This document shows, piece by piece, positions 26,452 to 34,347 of a stretch of 64,000 nucleotides of DNA; position 1 is the stretch's first letter; the number at the start of each line of letters is the position of its first letter. The notes under the pieces are model-generated. The model ran no database searches, had not been told where the DNA came from, and saw only the letters and a list, made by a program, of their open reading frames with translations. Where the stretch lies: contig NZ_JACIDV010000009.1 of the NCBI RefSeq assembly GCF_014196515.1, positions 62,001 to 126,000 on the forward strand, in the 5' to 3' direction. Origin of the DNA: Rhizobium skierniewicense (GTDB taxonomy: Bacteria; Pseudomonadota; Alphaproteobacteria; Rhizobiales; Rhizobiaceae). Made by a program: the position numbers and the translations under genes.

Positions 26452-27723
26452 TCACATTCCCCGCACGCGTGGCTCGGTCATCGTATCCATCGCGAGCGCC
26501 GTCAGCGCCCAGACCAGCGCATCCAGCCGGTCGGGAGATTTTTTGGAGGATAGACCATCAGGTCCGAAATCGGTCATCTGGTCCTCCAGCTTTTCAAAGC
26601 GGGCCGCATGGCGCACCCGCCCCTGCTCGTAAAGTGCGGCAACGGGTTCGGCACGGGTAAACTTGCCCCTGCTTGCCCGCACCATGGTCACGGGCAGGTT
26701 GGCGTCTATGCTTTTCAGCATGGCACTCACCATCTCGCCGCCCTGGTTGACTTCCGCCACCACCCGGTCAGCCTCGAAACGATGATGCGCGGCCACCACG
26801 GCGCGTGCCCAGCCTGCCGGTGTGGCACCCTCAGCGGAGCAGTCCGCGAGAACCCAGAACCGACCATCGATACCCATTCCCGCTACCACAATGCCGCAGC
26901 AGGATCCTTCTCCACTTCCCGCCGGTGGGTCAACCGCCACCACGATCCGCGCCAGGGAATCCGGCCTGTCATCGAAAATCGCTTCGATATCCGCCCGCTT
27001 CCACAGCGCATCGCCGCGCTGGGCAATCAACTCGCCGTCCAGTTCCTGCCGCCCCAGCCGCGTCCCGCCGTAACGTTTCATCATCGCATCGATGAAGCCG
27101 GGCGAAAGATTAGCCGCATTGTCGTGGGTGCGCATCCGCACGACGCGACTGCCAGGGTCGGCCATCAGCGCCTTCAACAGCGGTATCGGCCTCGGCGTCG
27201 TAGTAATCAGCTGCTGCGGCCGGTCACCCAGTCGCAGGCCGAACTGCAGCATGTCCCAGGTTTCCTGCGCATATCGCCATTTCCCCAGCTCATCGGCCCA
27301 GGCAAAATGAAACTGCGGTCCACGCAGGCTTTCCGGGTCCTCGGAAGAGAAGATTTGCGCCATCGCCCCGTTCGGCCATATCAGCCTGCGGCGAGACGCC
27401 TCGAAATCCGGCCTCTTTCGTCGGGCGATCCGGCAGATACCGGAGACGCCGTCGATCATCACCTCGCGGGCATCTCCCAACGTTTCCGCCACCAATGCAA
27501 TCCGCAGATCGGACCGCTCGCCGGCAGACGCGATGAGATGCACCCATTCGGCCCCGGCCCGGGTTTTGCCAGAGCCGCGACCGCCAACCAGCAACCAGTT
27601 GCGCCAGTCACCGTCGGGCGGCTGCTGCACGAGGCTACCCACCATCCGCCAGTCATGTCTCAACCGGAACACATGGTTTCGCTGATGTCGTTCGGCCAGC
27701 AGAGTGTCCATACGCAACCGCAT
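26452..27723 (-). CDS. GTA gp2-like large terminase subunit
   Basis: DNA-packaging ATPase/nuclease. Walker A is LVGGRGSGKTRAGAEWV, Walker B is near FHFAWADELGKW, and the nuclease domain begins with VAVDPPAGSGEGSCCGIVV. The ATG at 27723 (423 aa) has a GAGGAA box 2-3 nt away; the ATG at 27711 is an alternative with better spacing. The frame is open upstream to 27939, but that part overlaps gp1 and is not needed for the family. Confidence 0.92.
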   Translation of the reverse strand: MRLRMDTLLAERHQRNHVFRLRHDWRMVGSLVQQPPDGDWRNWLLVGGRGSGKTRAGAEWVHLIASAGERSDLRIALVAETLGDAREVMIDGVSGICRIARRKRPDFEASRRRLIWPNGAMAQIFSSEDPESLRGPQFHFAWADELGKWRYAQETWDMLQFGLRLGDRPQQLITTTPRPIPLLKALMADPGSRVVRMRTHDNAANLSPGFIDAMMKRYGGTRLGRQELDGELIAQRGDALWKRADIEAIFDDRPDSLARIVVAVDPPAGSGEGSCCGIVVAGMGIDGRFWVLADCSAEGATPAGWARAVVAAHHRFEADRVVAEVNQGGEMVSAMLKSIDANLPVTMVRASRGKFTRAEPVAALYEQGRVRHAARFEKLEDQMTDFGPDGLSSKKSPDRLDALVWALTALAMDTMTEPRVRGM

Positions 27724-27784
27724 TTCCTCTCTGCGCACAGTCGGATCGCCCGCAATGTGGCCGGTCAGAACGGCCTTTGCCGCT

Positions 27785-28303
27785 TCATTTTGCGCTTTCA
27801 GCCGTTTGCCCGTTCGCAGAAACACCGGCTGCGATAAGTTTCGCCCGCACTTTTTGCTCGACGAGCTCATCGATCCGCCTCTGGAAAAAGGCGACCGCCT
27901 CTTCATAATCCTGATTTTCCGCATCGCTTTCGGCGGCAACCTCTCGGTCGCGCGCCAATTGCCGCTGCAGCGTGTCGATCTTTTCCAGCGTGCGAACGAT
28001 CAGCGACATCGCATCCGTCGCAGCCTTCACATCGGCCCGCGCCAATTTGGCCAGAGCCTCGTCAGCCGCACCATCCAGCGCCGCCCCCGCCCCTTCGCGC
28101 AACTCGCGAAAGAACCGAAACTGCTCCCGCATCTCCGTCGTCATCTCATTCATCAGCCGCCACAACCCATCCGGCCCGTCAATGGTACCGGATGCGCCGT
28201 CAGGCGACTGAGATTTGGTTTCGAGCTTTGCGGTCAACCCGTACACAGGCTTTTGCAGCCACTCGCAGTAGAGCGAGAGGTCGTCGTCGATTGTCGATGT
28301 CAT
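27785..28303 (-). CDS. GTA gp1-like small terminase subunit
   Basis: A 172-aa protein with a long helical, charged C-terminal half (residues about 60-160) and an acidic N-terminus beginning MTSTIDDDLSLYCEWLQKPV. It occupies the gp1 position directly upstream of the large terminase. The helical oligomerisation region is consistent with a small terminase. The start ATG at 28303 is preferred, since sequence upstream belongs to a palindromic repeat. No sharply defined promoter was seen before it. Confidence 0.8.
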   Translation of the reverse strand: MTSTIDDDLSLYCEWLQKPVYGLTAKLETKSQSPDGASGTIDGPDGLWRLMNEMTTEMREQFRFFRELREGAGAALDGAADEALAKLARADVKAATDAMSLIVRTLEKIDTLQRQLARDREVAAESDAENQDYEEAVAFFQRRIDELVEQKVRAKLIAAGVSANGQTAESAK

Positions 28304-28345
28304 GTTTTGCCTGTTGGTAAGAACATCAAACGTAGATGCAAGATC

Positions 28346-28498
28346 GCCCCCTCTGCCCTGCCGAGCATCTCCCCCACAGGTGGGGAGATCGAAGTGTTGA
28401 AACCTGTCGCCCATCTTAAAGGATGCAGATAAAGCAAGGAGCAAGCGTCTAGCCGATCTCCCTCCTTGTGGGGGAGATGTCCGGCAGGACAGAGGGGG
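28346..28498. repeat. palindromic intergenic repeat, family R, copy 3
   Basis: Arms CCCCCTCTGCCCTGCCGAGC and GATGTCCGGCAGGACAGAGG pair imperfectly. It lies upstream of gp1, within a 418-nt gap to the divergent hydrolase gene. No other gene was seen in this gap; the remaining part (28500-28720) is AT-richer and probably holds the promoter of the hydrolase. Confidence 0.82.
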
Positions 28499-28721
28499 AA
28501 GCCACACCCAGCAACGCTACGATGAAATAGAGACCTCACCCGCTTCAGCAGCGTCCCCACCACTCACACTTCTCCGACTATACCTAAACACTACCAAACG
28601 ACCGTCACGCAGTCAAGGACTATTTTCCTATTGACCTGAAATTTATTCCGCAACTTTTCTTCCACACACCGCCGCGCCATATTACAGTATCCCCGCCAAC
28701 AACCGTGAAGGAAGCAAAAAC

Positions 28722-30383
28722 GTGAGATGGATCAGTCGCTTGGTCATACCGCTTTCCAGCACGGGCATCGTCTTCGGCACGGTGTTGCTGTGCGCGTCGC
28801 TGACGCCATCGCTGCTTCCCCGCACCTATGTCATGCAGGGGGTGCTGTGCGGTTTTTCCTTTGCCATCGGCTATCTCATCGGCGTTTTTCTGAAGGACGT
28901 CGCCATCTATCTCGGCCTGCGGCAGCCCTCGCGGCATAACAAGCGCGGTGTTCTCTTTGTCGTCTCGCTGGCGGCCATCGTCGCCGCCGTGGGGTTTCTC
29001 TGGCAGGCGGCAACCTGGCAGAACTCCATTCGCGTGCTGATGGAGCTCGACCCGCTGGACAGTGCCCACCGGTTTAAAACCGGCGCCATCGCCATCGGCG
29101 TCTCCGCCCTCCTCATCGGTTTCGGACGGTTGTTCCAGATCGTGCGACGGCTGTTTGCCCTGCGAAGCCGCCGTTTCCTGCCGCGCCCACTGGCCAATGT
29201 CGTCGGTATTGCCGCAGCCGCCGTCATCGCCGTTCTGCTGCTCAACGGACTGGTGGTGGATGTCGGCCTGCGCTTTATGGACAGCTCTCTGAAACAGGTG
29301 GACAGCCTCATCGAACCGGATGTGCCGCGCCCCTCCGACCCCTCCAAGACGGGCAGCGAAGCCTCGCTCATGCCGTGGGAATCGCTTGGTCGCCGTGGCC
29401 GCGAATTTGTCGCCACGGGTCCACACAGCGCAGACATTTCCGCCTTCACCCAACGACCCGCCATGGAACCGATCCGCGTTTACGCCGGGCTGAATGCTGG
29501 TGCGACACCGGCAGAGCGCGCCAAGCTGGCGCTGGAAGAACTCAAGCGGACCGGCGGCTTCGAGCGTGGGACACTCCTCGTCGTCGTCCCCACCGGCACC
29601 GGTTGGATCGATCCGGAAGCGATTGATACGCTTGAATATTTGCACAATGGTGATGTCGCCAGCGTGGCCGTGCAATATTCCTACCTTTCCAGCTGGATCG
29701 CTCTTCTGACGGAGCCCGATTACGGGGTGGAGACCGCCCGCGCGCTGTTCGAAGCCATCTACGGCTACTGGACGACGCTGCCCAAGGAGACCCGCCCCAA
29801 ACTCTACCTGCACGGCCTCAGTCTGGGTGCGCTCAACAGCCAGAAATCGTCCGATCTTTACGATGTGCTGGCAGATCCGTTCCAGGGCGCGCTGTGGAGC
29901 GGCCCGCCCTTCTCCAGCCCCACATGGCGCATGGCCACGACAGGTCGCAACGAGGGCTCACCTTACTGGCTGCCGACCTTCCGGGATTCCTCCGTCATCC
30001 GCTTTGCCGATCAATATACCAACGCCCACAGGCCGGATAAGCCCTGGGGGCCGATGCGCATCGTCTATCTGCAATATGCCAGCGACCCCATAACCTTTTT
30101 TGAGACCGCCGCGCTTTACCGCCGCCCGGAATGGATGCAGCAACCGCGCGGCCGTGATGTTTCCACCTCCTTCCGATGGTTCCCCGTCGTCACCGAGCTG
30201 CAACTGCTGCTGGACGTCGCCGCCGCAACCACCGCGCCCATGGGCTACGGCCACGTCTACGCGCCTGAACACTACATCGACGCCTGGCTGGAAGTCACCC
30301 AACCCCAAGGATGGACACCGGACAGCATCCAGCGGTTGAAGATGTTCTTCAAAGCGAAACGGGGCAGCACGGACCCGGTGTGA
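28722..30383 (+). CDS. membrane-anchored alpha/beta hydrolase (Abhydrolase_9 type)
   Basis: A 553-aa protein starting with GTG after GAAGGAAG. The N-terminal half has several transmembrane helices (about residues 5-30, 38-60, 80-100, 120-140, 165-190), matching an Abhydrolase_9 N-terminal module. The C-terminal catalytic part has the nucleophile elbow GLSLG within LYLHGLSLGALNSQ, and HVYAPEHYIDAW near the end probably carries the catalytic His. Substrate unknown. It is independent of the GTA cluster, being divergent from gp1. Confidence 0.88.
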   Translation: MRWISRLVIPLSSTGIVFGTVLLCASLTPSLLPRTYVMQGVLCGFSFAIGYLIGVFLKDVAIYLGLRQPSRHNKRGVLFVVSLAAIVAAVGFLWQAATWQNSIRVLMELDPLDSAHRFKTGAIAIGVSALLIGFGRLFQIVRRLFALRSRRFLPRPLANVVGIAAAAVIAVLLLNGLVVDVGLRFMDSSLKQVDSLIEPDVPRPSDPSKTGSEASLMPWESLGRRGREFVATGPHSADISAFTQRPAMEPIRVYAGLNAGATPAERAKLALEELKRTGGFERGTLLVVVPTGTGWIDPEAIDTLEYLHNGDVASVAVQYSYLSSWIALLTEPDYGVETARALFEAIYGYWTTLPKETRPKLYLHGLSLGALNSQKSSDLYDVLADPFQGALWSGPPFSSPTWRMATTGRNEGSPYWLPTFRDSSVIRFADQYTNAHRPDKPWGPMRIVYLQYASDPITFFETAALYRRPEWMQQPRGRDVSTSFRWFPVVTELQLLLDVAAATTAPMGYGHVYAPEHYIDAWLEVTQPQGWTPDSIQRLKMFFKAKRGSTDPV

Positions 30384-30410
30384 TAAGACGTAAGCCACAA
30401 ATACGCCATC

Positions 30411-30438
30411 TTGCAAAACTACCCTTAAAGGGTAATAT
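30411..30438 (+). promoter_or_regulatory. mqsRA promoter with internal operator palindrome
   Basis: A TTGCAA box (30411-30416) and TAATAT (30433-30438) are 16 nt apart. Between them and overlapping the -10 is ACCCT-TAA-AGGGT (30421-30433), which has the same 5-3-5 design as the MqsA operator AACCT-N3-AGGTT of E. coli. The mqsR ATG is 6 nt after the -10 box, so the transcript may be leaderless. Autorepression by MqsA is inferred. Confidence 0.7.
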
Positions 30439-30443
30439 CAGTT

Positions 30444-30752
30444 ATGGAAAAACGGCGCGCGCACTACAATCTAAAAACCATTATCGCCATCGTAAAACAT
30501 CAGCGAGCAGCTGTCTTCACCAAAACCGCCATTGATGGAGGGCGGCGGATGGATTTGACGGTCGGCGAGATGATCAATGTCATTTGCGAGCTCAATACCA
30601 AGTGCCTCTACAAGTCTATGACAACCTATAACGACAACACAGTCTGGCAAGACGTCTATCATGCAGATACCCCAGGTGGCAGAGCATATATCAAGCTGAC
30701 GCTTCGGACCAACGGAGCATTGGTCATACAATTCAAGGAGTTGGAGTCATGA
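30444..30752 (+). CDS. mqsR: MqsR-type mRNA interferase toxin
   Basis: Toxin of 102 aa of the RelE-fold MqsR family. The start MEKRRAHYNLKTIIAIVK and the block CLYKSMTTYNDNTVWQDVYH agree with E. coli MqsR (YKSMTTYxDHTIWQDVY). The end IKLTLRTNGALVIQFKEL completes the fold. It overlaps the antitoxin gene by 4 nt, toxin first, as is usual for mqsRA. An internal ATG at 30549 would delete half of the fold. Confidence 0.93.
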   Translation: MEKRRAHYNLKTIIAIVKHQRAAVFTKTAIDGGRRMDLTVGEMINVICELNTKCLYKSMTTYNDNTVWQDVYHADTPGGRAYIKLTLRTNGALVIQFKELES

Positions 30753-31156
30753 GCGACATCTGCATGTGCTGCGATTCTGGCACAGAAATGAGCGCCTTTT
30801 CAAATGAAACCCACCGTATAGAACATCGCGGCTTGGTTACCGATGTCGAAGGCCTTTCCGGCTTTCGCTGCCCTGCCTGTTGCGAGATCGAGTATGATGC
30901 TCAAAGCGCTGAACGCTACGCCACGGCAAGTGACACACTTGTGCTGGAAGCGCGCCGCACCACCGGCGACGAGCTGCGCCGCATCCGCAAAAAGCTTGGC
31001 ATCAATCAGGCGGAAGCATCGAAGCTAACAGGCGGTGGGCACAATGCCTTTTCGCGCTACGAAACCGGCAAAGTCACACCCACGCCCGCCGTCATTAATC
31101 TTTTTCGCATGCTGGAAAAGCACCCGGAAGAAGTCGAAGAGCTCAAGCGGGCCTAG
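30749..31156 (+). CDS. mqsA: MqsA-type antitoxin with zinc and HTH domains
   Basis: A 135-aa antitoxin. The N-terminal domain has Cys clusters (ICMCCDSG and FRCPACCE) fitting the zinc-binding CxxC pairs of MqsA, and the C-terminal domain is an XRE-type HTH (ELRRIRKKLGINQAEASKLTGGGHNAFSRYETGK). It should neutralise MqsR and bind the operator upstream. An extra Cys in each cluster (CMCC, CPACC) is unusual. Confidence 0.92.
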   Translation: MSDICMCCDSGTEMSAFSNETHRIEHRGLVTDVEGLSGFRCPACCEIEYDAQSAERYATASDTLVLEARRTTGDELRRIRKKLGINQAEASKLTGGGHNAFSRYETGKVTPTPAVINLFRMLEKHPEEVEELKRA

Positions 31157-31172
31157 GTTAGGCCCGCCCACG

Positions 31173-31604
31173 TCACCGCGAAATCCGTGTCGATAAAATC
31201 ACCGAAGACAGCGTCCGCTCCACCCCATCCAGCGCCCCGATCCCGTCGATCAGCCGGTCGAGGTCGGCAATCGAAGGTGCCGTCAGAATGGCGATCAAGT
31301 CGAAGCTGCCGCTGACGGAATGCAGCATCGTGACCTCCTTGATGGCTGCCAGCGCCGCCGTTACACCTGCCAGCGCCTTGGGTGCGATGGTAATCAGCAC
31401 ATGCGCCCGCACCAGCCCGGAAAGGTAGGCGTCTGACAGCTTGATGCCGTAACCCGCGATCACCCCGTCCGCCTCCAGTCGCTCGATACGCGCCTGCACG
31501 GTGGTGCGGGAAAGGCCAAGCGTGCGGGCCAGTTCCGCCACCGGCATCCGGGCATTGTCAGCCAGCAACGAAAGCAGCGCACGGTCTTTTTCGCTGATTG
31601 GCAT
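31173..31604 (-). CDS. Lrp/AsnC-family transcriptional regulator
   Basis: A 143-aa regulator with an N-terminal HTH (LSLLADNARMPVAELARTLGLSRTTVQARIERLEADGVI) and a C-terminal RAM/AsnC ligand-binding domain (MLHSVSGSFDLIAILTAPSIADLDRLIDGIGAL). It is divergent from the dehydrogenase gene and probably controls it in response to an amino acid; this is inferred from orientation. The 122-nt gap between them is AT-rich, with a TATGCATA-type palindrome core near 31625-31632. Confidence 0.9.
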   Translation of the reverse strand: MPISEKDRALLSLLADNARMPVAELARTLGLSRTTVQARIERLEADGVIAGYGIKLSDAYLSGLVRAHVLITIAPKALAGVTAALAAIKEVTMLHSVSGSFDLIAILTAPSIADLDRLIDGIGALDGVERTLSSVILSTRISR

Positions 31605-31726
31605 TCTGTATAATCCTGTTGTCGATATGCATAAATTTAAACGTCTTTCCGCGCAATGTGAAGCTACGAATCGTCTTCTAAATGCGGCATTCTGTTACCT
31701 CAATTGCATTTCTCATGGGGGACATC

Positions 31727-32827
31727 ATGAAACACATCGTCATCATCGGCGCAGGCAATATCGGCTCGGCCATCGCATGGATGCTGGCTGTAACGGGCGA
31801 TTATCGCATCACCGTCGCAGACCGTTCCGCAGACCAGCTTGCCAATGTTCCCACCCATGAACGCGTCGATACCGAGATTGTCGATATCACCGACCGTCTT
31901 GGCCTGCAGGCGCTGTTGAAAGACAAGTTCGCGGTCCTCTCTGCCGCTCCATTCCACCTCACCGCAGGCATTGCTGAAGCCGCAGTCGCTGTCGGCACCC
32001 ACTATCTCGACCTCACCGAAGACGTCGAATCCACCCGCAAGGTCAAGAGACTGGCCGAGACGTCCGAAAGCGCGCTTATTCCGCAATGCGGCCTTGCGCC
32101 CGGCTTCATCTCCATCGTGGCTGCCGATCTCGCCTCGCGTTTCGACAAGCTGGACAGCGTGCGCATGCGCGTCGGCGCCCTGCCGCAATATCCGTCCAAC
32201 GCCTTGAATTATAACCTCACCTGGAGCACGGACGGGCTTATCAACGAGTATATCGAGCCCTGCGAAGCCATCGTCGAGGGGCGTCTGACTGCCGTGCCTG
32301 CACTCGAAGAACGCGAGGAATTCTCGCTTGATGGCATGACCTACGAGGCCTTCAACACCTCCGGTGGTCTTGGCACGCTGGCTGCCACGCTTGAAGGCAG
32401 GGTGCGCACCATGAACTACCGCACCATCCGCTACCCCGGCCACGCCGCCATCATGAAAGCGCTGCTCAACGATCTCAACCTGCGCAACCGTCGTGATGTG
32501 CTGAAAGACCTGTTTGAAAACGCCCTGCCCGCCACCATGCAGGATGTCGTCATCGTCTTCGTCACCGTCTGCGGCACGAAAAACGGCCGCTTCATGCAGG
32601 AAACCTACGCCCACAAAGTCTATGCCGGCCCCGTCTCCGGCCGCATGATGAGCGCCATCCAGATCACCACCGCCGCCGGTATCACCACGGTTCTTGACCT
32701 GCTGAAAGACGGCAAGCTGCCGCAAAAAGGCTTCGTCAAACAGGAGGATATCGCGCTGCCAGATTTTCTGGCCAACCGGTTCGGGCAATATTACGCACCG
32801 CGTGAGGGCTTGGCGAAGGTGGGGTGA
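31727..32827 (+). CDS. saccharopine dehydrogenase-family protein, possibly L-lysine 6-dehydrogenase
   Basis: A 366-aa NAD(P)-dependent enzyme. The N-terminal Rossmann motif is GAGNIGSAIAWML, followed by YLDLTEDVESTRK and QCGLAPGFISIVAADLA, typical of saccharopine dehydrogenase-like proteins. The C-terminal domain is seen in GGLGTLAATLEGRVRTMNYRTIRYPGH. Its size and the linked Lrp regulator fit L-lysine 6-dehydrogenase, known from Agrobacterium, but a saccharopine reductase cannot be excluded. The ATG at 31727 follows GGGGGA at 5 nt. Confidence 0.85.
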   Translation: MKHIVIIGAGNIGSAIAWMLAVTGDYRITVADRSADQLANVPTHERVDTEIVDITDRLGLQALLKDKFAVLSAAPFHLTAGIAEAAVAVGTHYLDLTEDVESTRKVKRLAETSESALIPQCGLAPGFISIVAADLASRFDKLDSVRMRVGALPQYPSNALNYNLTWSTDGLINEYIEPCEAIVEGRLTAVPALEEREEFSLDGMTYEAFNTSGGLGTLAATLEGRVRTMNYRTIRYPGHAAIMKALLNDLNLRNRRDVLKDLFENALPATMQDVVIVFVTVCGTKNGRFMQETYAHKVYAGPVSGRMMSAIQITTAAGITTVLDLLKDGKLPQKGFVKQEDIALPDFLANRFGQYYAPREGLAKVG

Positions 32828-32845
32828 GAGCGCGAGGCTTGCTCT

Positions 32846-32929
32846 GTACCTCTCCCCTTGTGGGAGAGGAAGAAAAATCATGATCTTAGCTGAAGGCTAA
32901 GTCATAGATTTTTCAGGTGAGGGGTTTGC
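32846..32929. repeat. family S repeat, copy 3, truncated at the prophage end
   Basis: Only the left half is present: CCTCTCCCCTTGTGGGAGAG, then GGCTAAGTCATAGATTTTTC and GGTGAGGGGTTTGC. Similarity to copy 1 stops at about 32,935. The missing half should flank the other end of the prophage. Confidence 0.8.
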
Positions 32930-32974
32930 TGTAGCGCGCAAAATCGAATGGCGCAAAGCGCAAGATCGATTGGC
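32930..32974 (+). other. putative right terminus of the Mu-like prophage with transposase-site-like repeats
   Basis: Starting TG at 32930, two 17-bp direct repeats GCGCAARATCGAWTGGC occur at 32936-32952 and 32958-32974, 22 bp apart, i.e. two helical turns. This is the design of transposase binding sites at ends of Mu-like phages. The host repeat breaks at the same place. The exact terminus and the target duplication cannot be confirmed because the other end is outside the window. Confidence 0.65.
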
Positions 32975-33083
32975 AACAATTTTCTCTTTCTTCCAGCCAA
33001 CCTTTAACCCTTCTGACATCGAACAATTGCGTCCTCAGTAGCAACGTGGTTTTTATGGCCACGTTGTCATCTGAGGAAACATA

Positions 33084-33395
33084 ATGCCCTGGATTAAATC
33101 CGCCTATGTAGTCGCTCTTGTAGTCCCCCTGGGTTCTCCTGTGACGTCTCTTGCTGCATCACCACAAGAGAACCGTCTATCTGCTGCGCTCGTCGAGTGG
33201 TCCGTCGCCAACTGCGACACGAAGAAAATTTCAGGCTTGGTTTTCAGCTTGACGTCAATGACCGTGAACGGATCAAGCGTAAACGACATGAACGTTGCAC
33301 GAGAGGCAGTTCGCAAGGGCGTCGCAGATAACTACACCTCCACTGAAGCCGCATGCGCCGATATCCTTCCCGGATTGCAAGCTGGTACTCAGTAG
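33084..33395 (+). CDS. small secreted protein near the prophage right end (moron candidate)
   Basis: A 103-aa protein with a signal peptide (MPWIKSAYVVALVVPLGSPV, cleavage after SLAA) and two mature cysteines that could form a disulfide. A GAGGAA box lies before ATG. I do not recognise the family. Its 3' end overlaps the methyltransferase gene by 7 nt tail-to-tail, so it must be inside the prophage if the end at 32,930 is right. A hairpin around CAACGTGG / CCACGTTG (33039-33064) lies upstream. Confidence 0.65.
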   Translation: MPWIKSAYVVALVVPLGSPVTSLAASPQENRLSAALVEWSVANCDTKKISGLVFSLTSMTVNGSSVNDMNVAREAVRKGVADNYTSTEAACADILPGLQAGTQ

Positions 33396-34186
33396 GGCGT
33401 TATAATCACCTCTTTCACCGTCTTACTCTTGCCCTGTCCCTGTATCGAGTAGGTGCAGTCCACTTCCTCGATCTGAAATGCCTTGAAGGTTTCGAAGACA
33501 CTTTGAACGGCGTTTAAGGACATAATAAACCGGCCTTTGAGGGCCTTTAAAACGTCGGCCATTTCCGCGAAATCTTCTCGGCTGAACACTCCTGCACCAT
33601 AGTCGCTCTCGTTGCCCCAATATGGTGGATCGAGATAGAAGAGCGTTCCGGGTCGATCGTAGCGCTCGATGAACTTCCGCCACTGAAGCTGCTCGATGAC
33701 GACGCCTGCCATCCGTTCGTGGATGGCTTCGAGCTGCGGGGCAAGTTTCAACAAATTGAACCGAGCGCCTTGCATCGTGACGCCGAAAGTCTGACCGTCC
33801 ACCTTGCCACCGAATGCGGTGCGCTGGAGGTAGAGAAAGCGCGCTGCGCGTTCGAGGTCGGTCAAGGTCGTTGGATCGACGCTTGCAAGCCGATCGAACT
33901 CTTTCCGGCTCGTGACCTGAAACCGCAGGGTATCGAGAAACTGCGGATAGTGGCGCTGAAGGATGCGGAAGAAGTTGGCCACGTCGCCGTTGATGTCGTT
34001 GACAGCTTCCATGCGCGGCTGAAGGCCACGACGAAGAAAGACGCCGCCCATTCCGACGAAGGCCTCGGCGTAGGCGTCATGGGGCGTGGCGTTGATCTTA
34101 GCGATGATGGTTTTGGACAGAATACGTTTTCCACCGATATAAGGCGCGGCAGGCATGGCCGGAGCCACCGGCATCAGATTCACCAT
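33389..34186 (-). CDS. D12-class DNA N6-adenine methyltransferase
   Basis: A 265-aa methyltransferase of the Dam/D12 class. The AdoMet-binding region is AEAFVGMGGVFLRRG (near residue 45) and the catalytic motif is DPPY at 186-189. It is the last leftward gene, the same place as mom in Mu, so it may modify phage DNA against restriction. The specificity is unknown. The start ATG at 34186 follows a hairpin-rich intergenic region. Confidence 0.92.
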   Translation of the reverse strand: MVNLMPVAPAMPAAPYIGGKRILSKTIIAKINATPHDAYAEAFVGMGGVFLRRGLQPRMEAVNDINGDVANFFRILQRHYPQFLDTLRFQVTSRKEFDRLASVDPTTLTDLERAARFLYLQRTAFGGKVDGQTFGVTMQGARFNLLKLAPQLEAIHERMAGVVIEQLQWRKFIERYDRPGTLFYLDPPYWGNESDYGAGVFSREDFAEMADVLKALKGRFIMSLNAVQSVFETFKAFQIEEVDCTYSIQGQGKSKTVKEVIITPY

Positions 34187-34200
34187 TTCAAATATCTCTC

Positions 34201-34347
34201 GACTCAGTCACAGCAAACCCGCCCTGCAGGGTACGGGTGTGACAGTTATCGATTTGCGCTGTCGGATGGGTTTGGTCGCCAAACTAAGGCCCATCGCTAG
34301 GGTGTTTCGGCACCCTGGCCACCCGGTCAGAACCGGGTAGAAAGTCT
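34201..34347 (-). promoter_or_regulatory. hairpin-rich leader before the methyltransferase gene
   Basis: Reading leftward, four dyads follow each other: CCCGGTtctgACCGGG, AGGGTGccgaaaCACCCT, TTTGGcgaCCAAA and ACCCTGCAGGGCGGGT. A TTAGTTTGG sequence lies among them and resembles the hexamer of the late-promoter-like elements. It may act as terminator for tail genes and as control region for the methyltransferase. No ORF with support was found here. Confidence 0.5.

Noticed and set aside
26608-27837. 409-codon open frame on the plus strand
   Set aside because: Antisense to the GTA large terminase; no domain-like pattern.
28620-29813. 397-codon open frame on the minus strand
   Set aside because: Antisense to the alpha/beta hydrolase, which has clear family motifs.
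31700-32881. 393-codon open frame on the minus strand
   Set aside because: Antisense to the saccharopine-dehydrogenase-like gene and runs into repeat DNA.
34265-34300. A fifth late-promoter-like element (TTAGTTTGG) before the methyltransferase
   Set aside because: The hexamer is similar, but the nearest dyad is only 12 bp away and has another sequence, so it does not meet the 21-bp rule.
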